Shown piece by piece: positions 17,078 to 26,054 of a stretch of DNA of 64,000 nucleotides. Below the pieces are notes generated by a model. It had not been told where the DNA came from, searched no databases, and saw nothing but the letters and a program-made list of their open reading frames with translations. The number at the start of each line of letters is the position of its first letter. Positions within the stretch are counted from its first letter, which is position 1. This DNA comes from JAFAXA01 sp963777325. Its GTDB lineage: Bacteria > Pseudomonadota > Alphaproteobacteria > Acetobacterales > Acetobacteraceae. The stretch lies in assembly GCA_963777325.1 (NCBI GenBank), contig CAVZQE010000022.1:682001-746000 (forward strand), in the 5' to 3' direction. The translations under genes and the position numbers were made by a program.

Positions 17078-18589
17078 ATGCCGCGCTTGCCCGGCCGCCA
17101 CGTCACCGATTGTCAGATGAGGCTTTTCATGAAGTTCCGACAGAACAACTCCGTGTCGGTTGCCGCGGCCAAGGCGGGGTTCAGTGCCCCGACCGGCTAC
17201 CGGATCGCCGCCGATCCCCGGTTGCCCTCGCGCAGGCAGGCGCCGCGCGGACGGCGCCGGCCCGATCCGCTCGCCGCGATCTTCGAGGCTGAGATCGTGC
17301 CGATGCTTGCCGCCTCGCCCGGATTGCGGGCGATCGCAATCTTTGAGGAGATGCAGCGCCGGTACCCCGACCTGGATGCTGGCGTGCGCCGCACGATGGA
17401 GCGCCGCATCCGCGCCTGGCGTGCCGTCCACGGCCCCGACCAGGAGGTGATCTTCCGACAGAGCCATGAACCGGGCCGGATTGGACTGTCGGACTTCACC
17501 GACATGGCCGATCTCGGCGTGACCGTCGCCGGCGCCCCGCTGGACCATCTTCTCTATCATTTTCGCCTGCCCTGGTCGGGCTTCGAGCATGTCCATGTCA
17601 TCCTCGGCGGCGAGAGTTTCGTGGCTCTGGCCGCCGGCCTGCAGGATGCCCTGTGGTCGCTCGGCGGCAGCCCGCGCGAGCATCGCAGCGACAGCCTCTC
17701 GGCCGCCTTCCGCAACCTCGACGCCGATGCCCGCACCGATCTGACCCGGCGCTACGAGGCTCTGTGCGCGCATTACGGCATGACGCCCAGTCGCAACAAT
17801 CGCGGCATCGCCCACGAGAACGGCGCGATCGAGAGCGCACACGGCCACATCAAGGGCGCCTTGCGCGACGCGCTGCTGCTGCGCGGCTCGGCCAGGTTCG
17901 ACGATCTCGCCGCCTACCGCCGCTTCGTCGGCGAACTTGTCAGTCGCAAGAACCGCCGCAATGGCGCCCGCATCGACGCCGAACGGCCGCATCTGCAGAG
18001 GCTGCCCGAGCGGCGCAGCTGCGATTACGAGGAGACCGTCGTCGCCGTCACCTCCAGCAGCGGCTTCACCCTACGCAAGGTCTTCTACACCGTGCCCTCG
18101 CGGCTGATCGGCCATCGCCTGCGCGTGCGGCTGCATGACGATCGGCTCGAGCTGTTCGTCGGCGGCACCCCGCTGATGACGCTGCTGCGTGGGAGAGCCG
18201 TCGGCAAAGGCCGGCACGGACACGTGGTCGACTACCGGCATGTGATCCATGCCCTGCGCCGCAAGCCGATGGCGCTGCTCAACCTCGCCTATCGCGACCA
18301 GCTCTTCCCGCGCGAGGCCTACCGGCGCACCTTCGAGCGCCTGGTCGAGCGGGCCGGCGAACGAGACGCCTGCCGGACCATGGTCGCCCTCCTCGCGCTG
18401 GCGCATGAGCGCGCCTGCGAGGCCGAACTGGCCGACCGTCTTGCCGCCGATCTGGCAGCTTGCCGTCTGCCCGACCTCGAAGCGTTGCGCGCCTGCTTTG
18501 CGCCTGATCCCGCCTGTCTGCCGGAGGTGACCGTCAGCCTCGCGCCGCTCGCCGCTTATGACACCCTCCTCGCGGGAGCGGCGGCATGA
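17078..18589 (+). CDS. istA: IS21 transposase IstA
   Basis: About 503 residues form the DDE transposase of IS21. The N-terminal region TDCQMRLFMKFRQNNSVSV is the DNA-binding part, and the rve core includes GLSDFTDMADLGVTV (first Asp) and NRGIAHENGAIESAHGHIKG (Glu). The C-terminal Mu-type domain includes VPSRLIGHRLRVRLHDDRLE. The ATG at 17078 is preferred; a TTG nine bases earlier is in frame. The stop overlaps the istB start by four bases. Confidence 0.92.
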   Translation: MPRLPGRHVTDCQMRLFMKFRQNNSVSVAAAKAGFSAPTGYRIAADPRLPSRRQAPRGRRRPDPLAAIFEAEIVPMLAASPGLRAIAIFEEMQRRYPDLDAGVRRTMERRIRAWRAVHGPDQEVIFRQSHEPGRIGLSDFTDMADLGVTVAGAPLDHLLYHFRLPWSGFEHVHVILGGESFVALAAGLQDALWSLGGSPREHRSDSLSAAFRNLDADARTDLTRRYEALCAHYGMTPSRNNRGIAHENGAIESAHGHIKGALRDALLLRGSARFDDLAAYRRFVGELVSRKNRRNGARIDAERPHLQRLPERRSCDYEETVVAVTSSSGFTLRKVFYTVPSRLIGHRLRVRLHDDRLELFVGGTPLMTLLRGRAVGKGRHGHVVDYRHVIHALRRKPMALLNLAYRDQLFPREAYRRTFERLVERAGERDACRTMVALLALAHERACEAELADRLAADLAACRLPDLEALRACFAPDPACLPEVTVSLAPLAAYDTLLAGAAA

Positions 18590-19431
18590 CCGGATCCACC
18601 CAGCCGATCGATGCGCAGCGTCTGACCCTCATCCTGCACGACCTGCGCCTGCCCGCCATCAAGCAGAACTGGCCGGACATCGCCACGCGTGCCGACCGCG
18701 AAGGCTGGCCCGCCGCACGCTTCCTCGCCAGCCTCGCCGAGCACGAGATAGCCGAGCGCGACCGCCGACGCATTGAGCGTCACCTCGCCGAGGCGAGGCT
18801 GCCGCCCGGCAAGAGCATAGAAAGCTTCGCCTTCGATGCCGTGCCGATGGTCTCCAAGGCGCACATCATGGCGATGTGCTCCGGGGACGCCTGGCTCGAG
18901 AAGGGTGCCAACCTGATCCTGTTCGGGCCGCCCGGCGGGGGCAAAAGTCATCTGGCGGCAGCGATCGGTCTCGCCCTGGTCGAGAACGGCTGGCGCGTGC
19001 TGTTCACCCGCACCTCCGACATCGTGCAAAAACTCCAGCTCGCCCGCCGCGACTTGGCACTCGAGGCCGCCATCGCCAAGCTCGACAAGTATCACCTGCT
19101 GATCCTCGACGACATCGCCTACGTCACCAAGGATCAGTCCGAAACTTCCGTCCTGTTCGAGCTGATCAGCACCCGATACGAGAGGCGGTCGATCCTGATC
19201 ACCGCCAACCAGCCCTTCGGAGAGTGGGGCAAGATCTTCCCCGATCCCGCCATGACGCTCGCCGCCGTCGACCGCCTCGTGCATCACGCGACGATCTTCG
19301 AGATGAATGTCGAGAGCTACCGGAGGCGCGCTGCCGTCCAGCGCAGAACCACACCCGGCCGTCCGCCGACACGCGCGACAATCAAAACCGTCGAGCGATT
19401 GTCGCCCAGCGACAATCAGACCAGCGCTTGA
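18586..19431 (+). CDS. istB: IS21 helper ATPase IstB
   Basis: IstB is a DnaC-like AAA+ ATPase that selects targets and stimulates IstA. The 281-residue protein has Walker A FGPPGGGKSHLAAAIG near residue 107, Walker B LLILDDIAYV, and the sensor region ILITANQPFGEWGKIF. It is translationally coupled to istA (ATGA overlap) and ends inside the right-end repeats of the element. Confidence 0.93.
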   Translation: MTGSTQPIDAQRLTLILHDLRLPAIKQNWPDIATRADREGWPAARFLASLAEHEIAERDRRRIERHLAEARLPPGKSIESFAFDAVPMVSKAHIMAMCSGDAWLEKGANLILFGPPGGGKSHLAAAIGLALVENGWRVLFTRTSDIVQKLQLARRDLALEAAIAKLDKYHLLILDDIAYVTKDQSETSVLFELISTRYERRSILITANQPFGEWGKIFPDPAMTLAAVDRLVHHATIFEMNVESYRRRAAVQRRTTPGRPPTRATIKTVERLSPSDNQTSA

Positions 19432-19531
19432 CCCTTGCCAGTCTCAATCAGAACGGCAACTCTCCACCCGCCGCGACAATCAGTTCTCATCCTGATTGAC
19501 GCTGACCTCTCATCCAGATCGTCGCGCAACA

Positions 19532-20128
19532 ATCGAGCTCGACCTCGCGCGTGCGCGCCTTGGCGCCCTTGCGATAGGGCAGCCACAGGATGCCTCGCCC
19601 GTCCGCCCGCTCCAGCGTGCCGGAGAGCAGGAGGCGCACACTGGCGCATTCCAGCAAGGGCAGGATCGCCCGCGACCAAGCGCTCGCTTGGTCCTCGCCG
19701 GCTTTAGCGGCCTCCGCCGCGGCGGCCGGGTCGGTGTCGGCCAGCGCGGGCAGGTGGTGCACCTCGTCGACGACCAGCAGCGTGCGATGACGTCGAAGTT
19801 CGCGGAGATGCAGGTCCGGCCCGGCGGTGATGCCCTGGTAGGTGGTGATGTAACCCGCGAGGCCCCGGCTCGGGTTCGGCGCATTGTCTGCCGCGCGGAG
19901 CGACAGCGAGTGCCCCAATGCCGCACGCCAGGCCGGGTCGGCGAAGGCCTCCTCCGCTTGCAGCCGCAAGCTGTCCCGCGGCACCACCCAGCAAACCCGC
20001 TCGACGATCCCGGCCGCTACCAGCCGCGCGGCCGCGATGACCGGCAGCAGCGATTTGCCCCCGCCCGGGGTCACCGCGGCCAGGATGTCGCGTGCATCCG
20101 TCTCGCCGGCCACGATGGCCTCGACCAC
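19532..20128 (-). pseudogene. SF2 helicase N-terminal half (5' part of the gene split by IS21 element 1)
   Basis: About 199 residues cover the RecA1 domain: Walker A VTPGGGKSLLPVIAAARL, motif Ia-like WVVPRDSLRLQ, the DEVH box LLVVDEVHHLPAL, and motif III LLLSGTLER. The first start codon in frame is a GTG at 20128, but family-like residues (RPLRSHQRQLAGV) continue upstream without a start. The true start may therefore be further up or lost. The 3' end is joined to 14868-16886 when IS21 element 1 is removed, giving an 871-residue protein. Confidence 0.75.
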
Positions 20129-20310
20129 GCCCGCAAGCTGTCGTTGATGGGAGCGGAGCGGGCGAGGGGTCAGGACGCGGCACCAAGGCAGGACAGAGCT
20201 TCTTGGGATTCTGAATCGTGGCGGGTCCCGTGTCCAGCACCGCCGAGCTCGGGCCCGCTCGCAAGTTCTTCAAATGTTCTCCACGCTTGGGAGGGCTACG
20301 TTCGGCCCCT

Positions 20311-20686
20311 ATGTCGGCGAACCCCAGCCATCGCGAACTACGACGTAACCTCCTCGGCAGCACCCTTGCCGACCTCGCGGTCCGCGACCTCTGGCTCTGG
20401 GTCGGCTGCCCGCGCTGCAAGGATCAGGCGAGAGCTGCGTCTGCACGAACTCGCCGCCGAGCGCGGTTCGATGAAGCTCCGCGAGTTGCTGGACCGGCTC
20501 CGCTGCTCGGTGCCGCGCTGCGGGTCACCTCCCGCCACGGCCGTCGCGTTCGATCGCTGGTGTGGCCGCCGGGTCGAGCTGCTCGGGCCGGGTGCGCTGG
20601 GCGCTCAGGCAAGAGCCGGGCGGCTGGCGCCGGCGCAGTCGCCTTGGGCGGATGGGGATCCGAGGCGGAAGCCGGAGAATCATTGA
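20311..20686 (+). pseudogene. Small zinc-ribbon-like protein, frameshifted
   Basis: The first frame reads a short family-like start with LADLAVRDLWLWVGCPRCKD, with one CxxC pair. After about 20420 the natural continuation (LHELAAERGSMKLRELLDRL then RCSVPRCG) lies in the next frame, to a stop at 20686. The layout resembles small alphaproteobacterial proteins with split cysteine pairs often found near phage or plasmid genes. One extra base near 20425 explains the break. Function unknown. Confidence 0.5.
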
Positions 20687-20709
20687 ACGGCCGGTCGCCG
20701 TCTTCCCGA

Positions 20710-20958
20710 CTATCTCTCGTCAGACTGGCGAAGCCGCACGCAAACAGCGCCTTCACCATCAGAAATAAACACGACACCGCCAGCCTCAAGCGTTCGCTTA
20801 AGTCCGGCTAGGTTTTGTGTCGTTGGCTTGCTAAAGCCCCTTTCAAAATTCCGAATAGTGCTTTCGCCAACTGTAGCTTCTGTGGCCAAGCGTTTTTGAG
20901 ACCAATCCAACAGTGCGCGTGCGGCCCGACACGTGGCCGGAGTGAGAAGCGATGCCAT
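20710..20958 (-). CDS. XRE-family helix-turn-helix regulator
   Basis: The 82-residue protein has an HTH at residues 15-40 (ALLDWSQKRLATEATVGEST) followed by IRNFERG and a short tail GVVFISDGEG.AVCVRL typical of small XRE regulators. It is transcribed away from the dnd cluster and starts only 170 bases from dndB, so it may regulate the dnd promoter. A short inverted repeat (ATGCC-5-GGCAT, 20952-20966) covers its own start and could be an autoregulatory site. Confidence 0.8.
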   Translation of the reverse strand: MASLLTPATCRAARALLDWSQKRLATEATVGESTIRNFERGFSKPTTQNLAGLKRTLEAGGVVFISDGEGAVCVRLRQSDER

Positions 20959-21000
20959 GTCGGCATACTACGTTGTTTTCCGACAGGGCCAACGTTTTCC

Positions 21001-21043
21001 TTGACCTACCGAAAATCGGTGACTAGGCTGTTTTTCGACAGCC
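21001..21043 (+). promoter_or_regulatory. Predicted dnd promoter with two palindromic sites
   Basis: TTGACC (21001-21006) and TAGGCT (21024-21029) are 17 bases apart. Between them lies ACCGA-AAA-TCGGT (21008-21020), and over the -10 and start lies GGCTGT-6-ACAGCC (21026-21043), both perfect inverted repeats. This position is where a repressor would bind. DndB and the adjacent XRE protein are the obvious candidates. Promoter and operator are inferred by eye. Confidence 0.5.
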
Positions 21044-21128
21044 GGACGAGGGCCTCGCGCTGCTTTTGCTCGGCACAAACTCTGCGAGACGGTGCGAGTA
21101 AGATCGTTCCACTTGAAAGAAGGCCAGA

Positions 21129-22181
21129 ATGGATAATCAGTACAAGTTTGCGGCCATTCGTGGGATGCAGGCCGGACGAGCTTTCTACGTGGCGATGATC
21201 CCGCTCGCTATGGTGGAGCGTTTGTTTAGATATGAAGGCAGAGGTCTGGCTCCAGAGCATCGCGTGCAGCGCGACCTGAACAAAACTCGCATACCTTCAA
21301 TCGCGCGATACATCACCGAGAACGCGAACGACTATGTTCTGTCACCGCTGTCAGCGTCGATCGATGGCGCGTTTAGCTTTGAACCGGTCGCGGGCGAGCG
21401 CTCAGTTGGCACGCTAGCGATTGATATGGGTGCCACATTGCTCCTGAACGATGGCCAACACCGTCGGGCGGGCATCGTAGAGGGCCTCCGCCAGCGCCCT
21501 CACCTCGGGCGCGATACAATCGCGGTCACTCTCTTCCCGGACGAGGGTCTCGAGCGCAGCCAGCAGATGTTTGTCGATCTCAACCAGCACGGGGTGAAGC
21601 CTGCGCGATCCCTGCGCCTCTTCTATGACCGCCGGAACGACGGCGCCGGGCTGAGTCGAGCGGTTGTCCGGGCAATTCCTCTCCTTCTAGATCTCGTCGA
21701 CTTCACCCGGTCCAGCATCTCGGCAAAGTCACCCAAACTGTTCGCATTCAGCAATGTGCACACCGCCACGGTAACGCTCGTAAACGCCACTGGCATCCCG
21801 GCGACGCCGGAAAACCCGACGGTGATTGTCGAGTTCTGGGAGCAAGTCGTCGCCAACATGCCTGACTGGTTGGCCGCCGCCCGCGGTGAGGTGTGCCCGT
21901 CCCAGCTCCGGCGCGAGATGGTTCATGCGCACGGAATCGCTCTGGAGGCGATCGCGATCGCGGGCGCGCGCGCCATCAACGAAGCCCCGTTCACCTGGCG
22001 CGAGGTGCTCCGTGGACTGCAGCGGATCGATTGGTCCCGGACGAATAGCAACCTATGGGAGGGACGGGCTCTGATGGGCGGACGCGTGAACCGCTCTCGA
22101 ACGAGCATCTTGCTCACTGCCGAGCTACTCTCTCGCTGGCTGCTGCCCCACGCGGCTGACGGCGCCCAAGGCGTCCACTAG
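21129..22181 (+). CDS. dndB: DNA sulfur modification protein DndB
   Basis: DndB controls DNA phosphorothioation; in Streptomyces it acts as a transcriptional regulator of the dnd genes. The 350-residue protein carries the defining DGQHR signature in LLNDGQHRRAGIVEGL (near residue 107), and downstream FVDLNQHGVKPARSLRLFYD. An AGAAGG site precedes the ATG at 21129. It heads the cluster dndB-dndC-small-dndD-dndE-dndA, all on the plus strand with short gaps or overlaps. Confidence 0.88.
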   Translation: MDNQYKFAAIRGMQAGRAFYVAMIPLAMVERLFRYEGRGLAPEHRVQRDLNKTRIPSIARYITENANDYVLSPLSASIDGAFSFEPVAGERSVGTLAIDMGATLLLNDGQHRRAGIVEGLRQRPHLGRDTIAVTLFPDEGLERSQQMFVDLNQHGVKPARSLRLFYDRRNDGAGLSRAVVRAIPLLLDLVDFTRSSISAKSPKLFAFSNVHTATVTLVNATGIPATPENPTVIVEFWEQVVANMPDWLAAARGEVCPSQLRREMVHAHGIALEAIAIAGARAINEAPFTWREVLRGLQRIDWSRTNSNLWEGRALMGGRVNRSRTSILLTAELLSRWLLPHAADGAQGVH

Positions 22182-22199
22182 AATCCCGAGTCGCAGGGG

Positions 22200-23384
22200 G
22201 TGATCATGTTTAAGCTCGACGAGAGCAGCGGGGCACGCCTCGCCCGTGTATATCGGGAGATCCAGGAGATCTACCTTGCCAATTCGCGGCCCTGGGTGGT
22301 TGGCTACTCCGGCGGCAAGGACTCGACCACCGCGCTCCAGTTGATCTGGACGGCCCTCGCGGGGTTGCCCGCCGAGCAGCGCACTAAGACGCTTTACGTC
22401 ATCAGCTCAGATACCCTGGTCGAAACCCCGGTGGTGTCCCGCTACATCGACGTCTCCCTCGAACGCATCGGACGTGCTGCCGAGCAACAGGGATTGCCGA
22501 TCGTGACGCACAAGGTCGTGCCAGAGGTGGACCGGAGCTTCTGGGTCAATCTGATTGGGCGAGGTTACCCAGCGCCATCGCGCCGCTTCCGCTGGTGCAC
22601 AGAGCGTTTGAAGATCGAGCCCGCGAATGACTTCATCAAGAGCCGGGTCGCCGAGTTCGGCGAGGTGGTGATGGTGCTCGGCGTTCGCTCGCAGGAGTCC
22701 GCGACACGAGCGCAGGTGATGTCGCTGCACCGGATCGAAGGCTCGCGTCTCTCCCGTCATTCCTCTCTGCTCAACGCATTCGTCTACGCGCCGATCTCAG
22801 ACTTCTCGACTGACGACGTCTGGACCTACCTCCTTCAGAACCCATCCCCCTGGGGCAACAACAACCGCGACCTTGTTGCGATGTATCGCAACGCGGCCTC
22901 AGGCGAATGCCCGTTGGTGGTGGACACGACCACGCCGTCGTGCGGCAACTCCCGATTTGGATGCTGGGTCTGCACCGTCGTCGACCGAGATAAGGCGATG
23001 GAAGCGATGATCGACGCTGGTGAGGAGTGGCTGACACCCCTGCTCGAGTATCGAGACATGCTGGCCGAGACCCAGGACCCCGCCCGCAAGCTTGAATTCC
23101 GTGATCATCGCCGCCGGAAGGGGAAAGTGTCCTTTATCGGCGACACCGATCGCCCTGCGCCTGGGCCATACACACTGGATTTCTGCCGCAAGCTACTGCG
23201 CCAGCTTCTTGAGACACAGCGCCAGGTCGCTAACCAAGCCCCACCTGGTGAGGTGCCCATCCTCATTCACGAGGCCGAGCTGCACGAGATTCGGCGCCTG
23301 TGGCGGACCGAGCGCGGCGATTGGCCCGAACTCGAGTACCACGCATCGCCCGAGAGACGCTCGGGACGCAAAAGGGCTGGGTAA
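22200..23384 (+). CDS. dndC: DNA sulfur modification protein DndC (PAPS-reductase-like ATP pyrophosphatase)
   Basis: DndC is the adenylating, iron-sulfur component that passes sulfur to the DNA backbone. The 394-residue protein has the PP-loop YSGGKDSTTALQL near residue 36, the second signature RRFRWCTERLKIEP, and the cysteine cluster CGNSRFGCWVC expected to bind a 4Fe-4S cluster. The start is GTG at 22200 or ATG at 22206; both follow CAGGGGG. It lies 18 bases after dndB. Confidence 0.9.
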   Translation: MIMFKLDESSGARLARVYREIQEIYLANSRPWVVGYSGGKDSTTALQLIWTALAGLPAEQRTKTLYVISSDTLVETPVVSRYIDVSLERIGRAAEQQGLPIVTHKVVPEVDRSFWVNLIGRGYPAPSRRFRWCTERLKIEPANDFIKSRVAEFGEVVMVLGVRSQESATRAQVMSLHRIEGSRLSRHSSLLNAFVYAPISDFSTDDVWTYLLQNPSPWGNNNRDLVAMYRNAASGECPLVVDTTTPSCGNSRFGCWVCTVVDRDKAMEAMIDAGEEWLTPLLEYRDMLAETQDPARKLEFRDHRRRKGKVSFIGDTDRPAPGPYTLDFCRKLLRQLLETQRQVANQAPPGEVPILIHEAELHEIRRLWRTERGDWPELEYHASPERRSGRKRAG

Positions 23385-23707
23385 AGCCCGCGTGGGTCTC
23401 AGAGGACACTGTCGCCTTCACGGCGGCGGACGGCGAGTTGCTCGACGCGATCTGCGCCGAGAACGACGTTCCTACCGAACTCGTCATGCGTCTGCTCGAC
23501 ATCGAGCGAGCGTCGCACGGATTGAAGCGCCGGCACGCCGTTCACACGCGCATCGAAGAAGCATTCCGGCTCGAGTGGCGCGACCTGGACACGGTGGTCG
23601 GGGAGCGCCGCGCCAAACTCTTGGTCGACGCCGGGCCGGTGCGTGCGGTCCACCACCTTGAGGAGGAACCTGAGCTACCGTTCGACGCAGAGGAGGATGA
23701 GCGATGA
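23300..23707 (+). CDS. Dnd-cluster small protein (DNA modification system-associated)
   Basis: Between dndC and dndD, in a frame overlapping the dndC end, is a small acidic protein with GELLDAICAENDVPTELVMR, a family-like helix, and a tail rich in Glu and Asp. Small proteins of this kind are found at this place in many dnd clusters. No good start is seen after the dndC stop; the listed GTG at 23300 overlaps dndC by 85 bases and is uncertain. The TGA overlaps the dndD ATG. Its role is unknown. Confidence 0.6.
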   Translation: MADRARRLARTRVPRIARETLGTQKGWVKPAWVSEDTVAFTAADGELLDAICAENDVPTELVMRLLDIERASHGLKRRHAVHTRIEEAFRLEWRDLDTVVGERRAKLLVDAGPVRAVHHLEEEPELPFDAEEDER

Positions 23708-25696
23708 TCCTCCGATCCATCGAAATCGAAAGCTTCGGTCTTTATCACGGCCGGCAGCTACTCGACCTCATCCCACGGCGGGTTCCTGGACGCGAAGCCC
23801 CAGTCATTTTGTTCGGCGGCAACAACGGCGCCGGGAAGACGACTCTGCTCGAGGCTGTTCGCCTCGCTCTCTATGGCCGGCGTGCTCTTGGGCATCGCGT
23901 TGGACAAGGGGAGTACCGAGGACTACCTGCTGTCTCGAATGCATGTCGGCCCTGACAGCCGTCCCGCTGGGGCCTCGGCGGTCGGACTCGAATTCGATTA
24001 CGCCGAAGCCGGACAGATACATCGCTACCACGTAACGCGCCGCTGGGTCCGCAAGGGGTCCAAGGCAATTGAGACGCTCGCCCTGGAGAAGGACGGCAAA
24101 CCAATCGCGTCGGTGCCTCAGGACGAGTGGCATCACTTTCTTCAGGAGCTCATCCCGCCAGGCGTGTCGCAGCTGTTCTTCTTCGACGGTGAGAAGATTG
24201 CCGAGATCGCCCGGGACGACATCGACGAAGGGCTCGCAGACGCTGTGCGCGGCCTGCTTGGGATCGAGCTCGTTGGCCGCTTGCGGACGGATCTCGGTCT
24301 GTTTCTCGCCCGTCGCAGCAATCGCGAGGACGGCGACACTGCCACCCGGCTGGAACAGGCTGTGCGGTTAGAGACCGAGCTCGACGGGCGCATTGCCGAG
24401 ATGACAGAGCACGTCGCCGAACTGACGTCTCGACGAGCCGGCCAAGCGCGTGTTGCCGCAAACCTCCGACAACGGTTTTCCGCCGAGGGCGGCGATGCCG
24501 CGAGCAAGCGCGCCTCCCTCGAAGCAACTAGGGACGAGCTACGTCAGCAGATCGTTCGCCGTGAAACCGAGCTGCGTGATCTGGCGGGAGGGCTCCTTCC
24601 GTTTGCGGTGGCACCCAAGCTCGTGTCGAACCTCATCGAGGCTCTCTCGCGACCCACGCCGCCCGGTGGGCGCGAGGCTGCTTCTCTCCGTGAACGCATC
24701 CTGGCCTGGCGCGCCGATGGAAACCCGCCACGGCAAGCGAGCTGGAAAGAGACCCACTGGCGCGATCTCGACGCATTCCTGGCCGCTTGCGAGACCGAGG
24801 GAATGCAGGGTCAGCCGCTCGGCGATTTGGAATTGGGAGAACGCAGCGCGTTCCTGGACCGCCTGCGGCAGGTTCAGGAGTCCATCAGGGCTCGTGCGGG
24901 GCTTATCGCCTCGGAACTCGATCAGGTCGGTCGACGACTCCAAACGGTGGAGGCCGAACTCGTTCGGGCCTCGGGCAAAGGTTCGGGTGTCATCCTGGAT
25001 GAGCTGATTCTGGCCGAGCAGCAAGTCGGTGCAATGGAAGCCGAGCTGCGTGCGCGTGAGGAGGAGCTGCGTGGCCTGGAGTTCCAGCGTGCAGCGACTA
25101 AGCGGGAACGGGAGCGGCTGCTCCGAACTCAAGAGGAGTCCGAGGCGGCCGAGGGGCGGGCGGCGCTCGCCGGGCGGATCGGCCGCGTTCTCCAGCAATA
25201 TGAAGAGCGGCTACTCGAGACCAAACTCGCCCAGCTCCAACGTGAGTTCGTGCATCGGTTCAATCATCTCGCCCGCAAGGAGGGATTTGTGGCTGATGCA
25301 CGAATCGACCGCGTGACCTTTGCGACTACGCTCATTGACAGAAATGGTCGTGAAATCCCCAAGGCGGAGCTGTCCGCGGGCGAAAAACAGGTGTACGCCA
25401 TAGCCATGCTCTGGGCGCTCGCGCGCACCAGTGGCAGGGCCTTGCCCATGATCATCGACACGCCGCTCGCACGCCTGGACTCTGAGCACCGAGCTGCACT
25501 CGTGGAGCGCTACTTTCCAGAGGCAAGCCATCAGGTCATTGTCCTCTCAACCGATACCGAGGTGGACAATGGGCTGCTGCGGCGGCTAACCCCAGCTGTC
25601 AGCCACATGTATCAGTTGGATTACGATCCGAAGACGCGATCGACGACGGTCCGGCCGGGCTATTTCGGTGAGGAGCAGGCATCGCATGCGCTTTAA
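23704..25696 (+). pseudogene. dndD: DNA sulfur modification protein DndD (SMC-like ATPase) with a 5' frameshift
   Basis: DndD is the ATPase of the phosphorothioation machine, thought to open or scan DNA for the sulfur-transfer proteins. Residues 1-70 read from 23704 with Walker A FGGNNGAGKTTLLEAVRLAL. Near 23922 one extra base moves the natural sequence (EDYLLSRMHVGPD) into the next frame, which runs to 25696. There are long coiled-coil arms, the LFFFDGEKI motif, the ABC signature ELSAGEKQVYAIAMLW and Walker B PMIIDTPLARLDSEHR. The reading would be about 660 residues, the usual size. All other dnd genes are intact, so a sequence error is possible. Confidence 0.88.
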
Positions 25697-26054
25697 CAAG
25701 CTGAAGATTTCAGCCGACGCATCCAGTCGCCTTCGATCACTGCGTCAACGAACTGGGCTCACACCCAATCTGCTCTGTCGCATCGCGATCATGCTCAGCC
25801 TTGAAGAGGGTGCGATCGGACATCCCTCGGCGGTCGACGACGGCGGACAGGAGTTCAACGCATACACGCTCACTGGCGATTACAACGGTCTGATCGCGGC
25901 CATGCTGCGCTTCGTCGAGGAAGGCGAGGGCGACCGGCTCGATAATGACGAGCTACTACTCAGGCTGCGCGCCCACATCCAGCGTGGCGTTGCGACGCTG
26001 TCGGTCCGTGCCAAAGGACCGGCGGACGTCGCGCGTCTGGCGATGGCTGCATGA
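25686..26054 (+). CDS. dndE: DNA sulfur modification protein DndE
   Basis: DndE is the small component that binds nicked DNA in the sulfur-modification complex. The 122-residue protein begins MRFNKLKISADASSRL and has the family motif RQRTGLTPNLLCRIAIMLSL. It overlaps the dndD 3' end by 11 bases and the next gene, dndA, by four. A longer frame from 25668 exists, but this ATG gives the family N-terminus. Confidence 0.88.
   Translation: MRFNKLKISADASSRLRSLRQRTGLTPNLLCRIAIMLSLEEGAIGHPSAVDDGGQEFNAYTLTGDYNGLIAAMLRFVEEGEGDRLDNDELLLRLRAHIQRGVATLSVRAKGPADVARLAMAA

Larger units (their letters stand above)
16893..19531 (+). mobile_element. IS21-family element 1
   Basis: The 2639-bp element begins TGCCGCGCGACAATC and ends in the inverted copy of TGTTGCGCGACGATC. 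Each end carries a second inner copy of the CAATCAGGATGAG repeat, as is typical of IS21. ATCGAG is duplicated on both sides (16887-16892 and 19532-19537). Deleting the element and one repeat rejoins the helicase gene in frame as V-E-L-D-A-P-G-W. It holds istA and istB. Confidence 0.92.
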
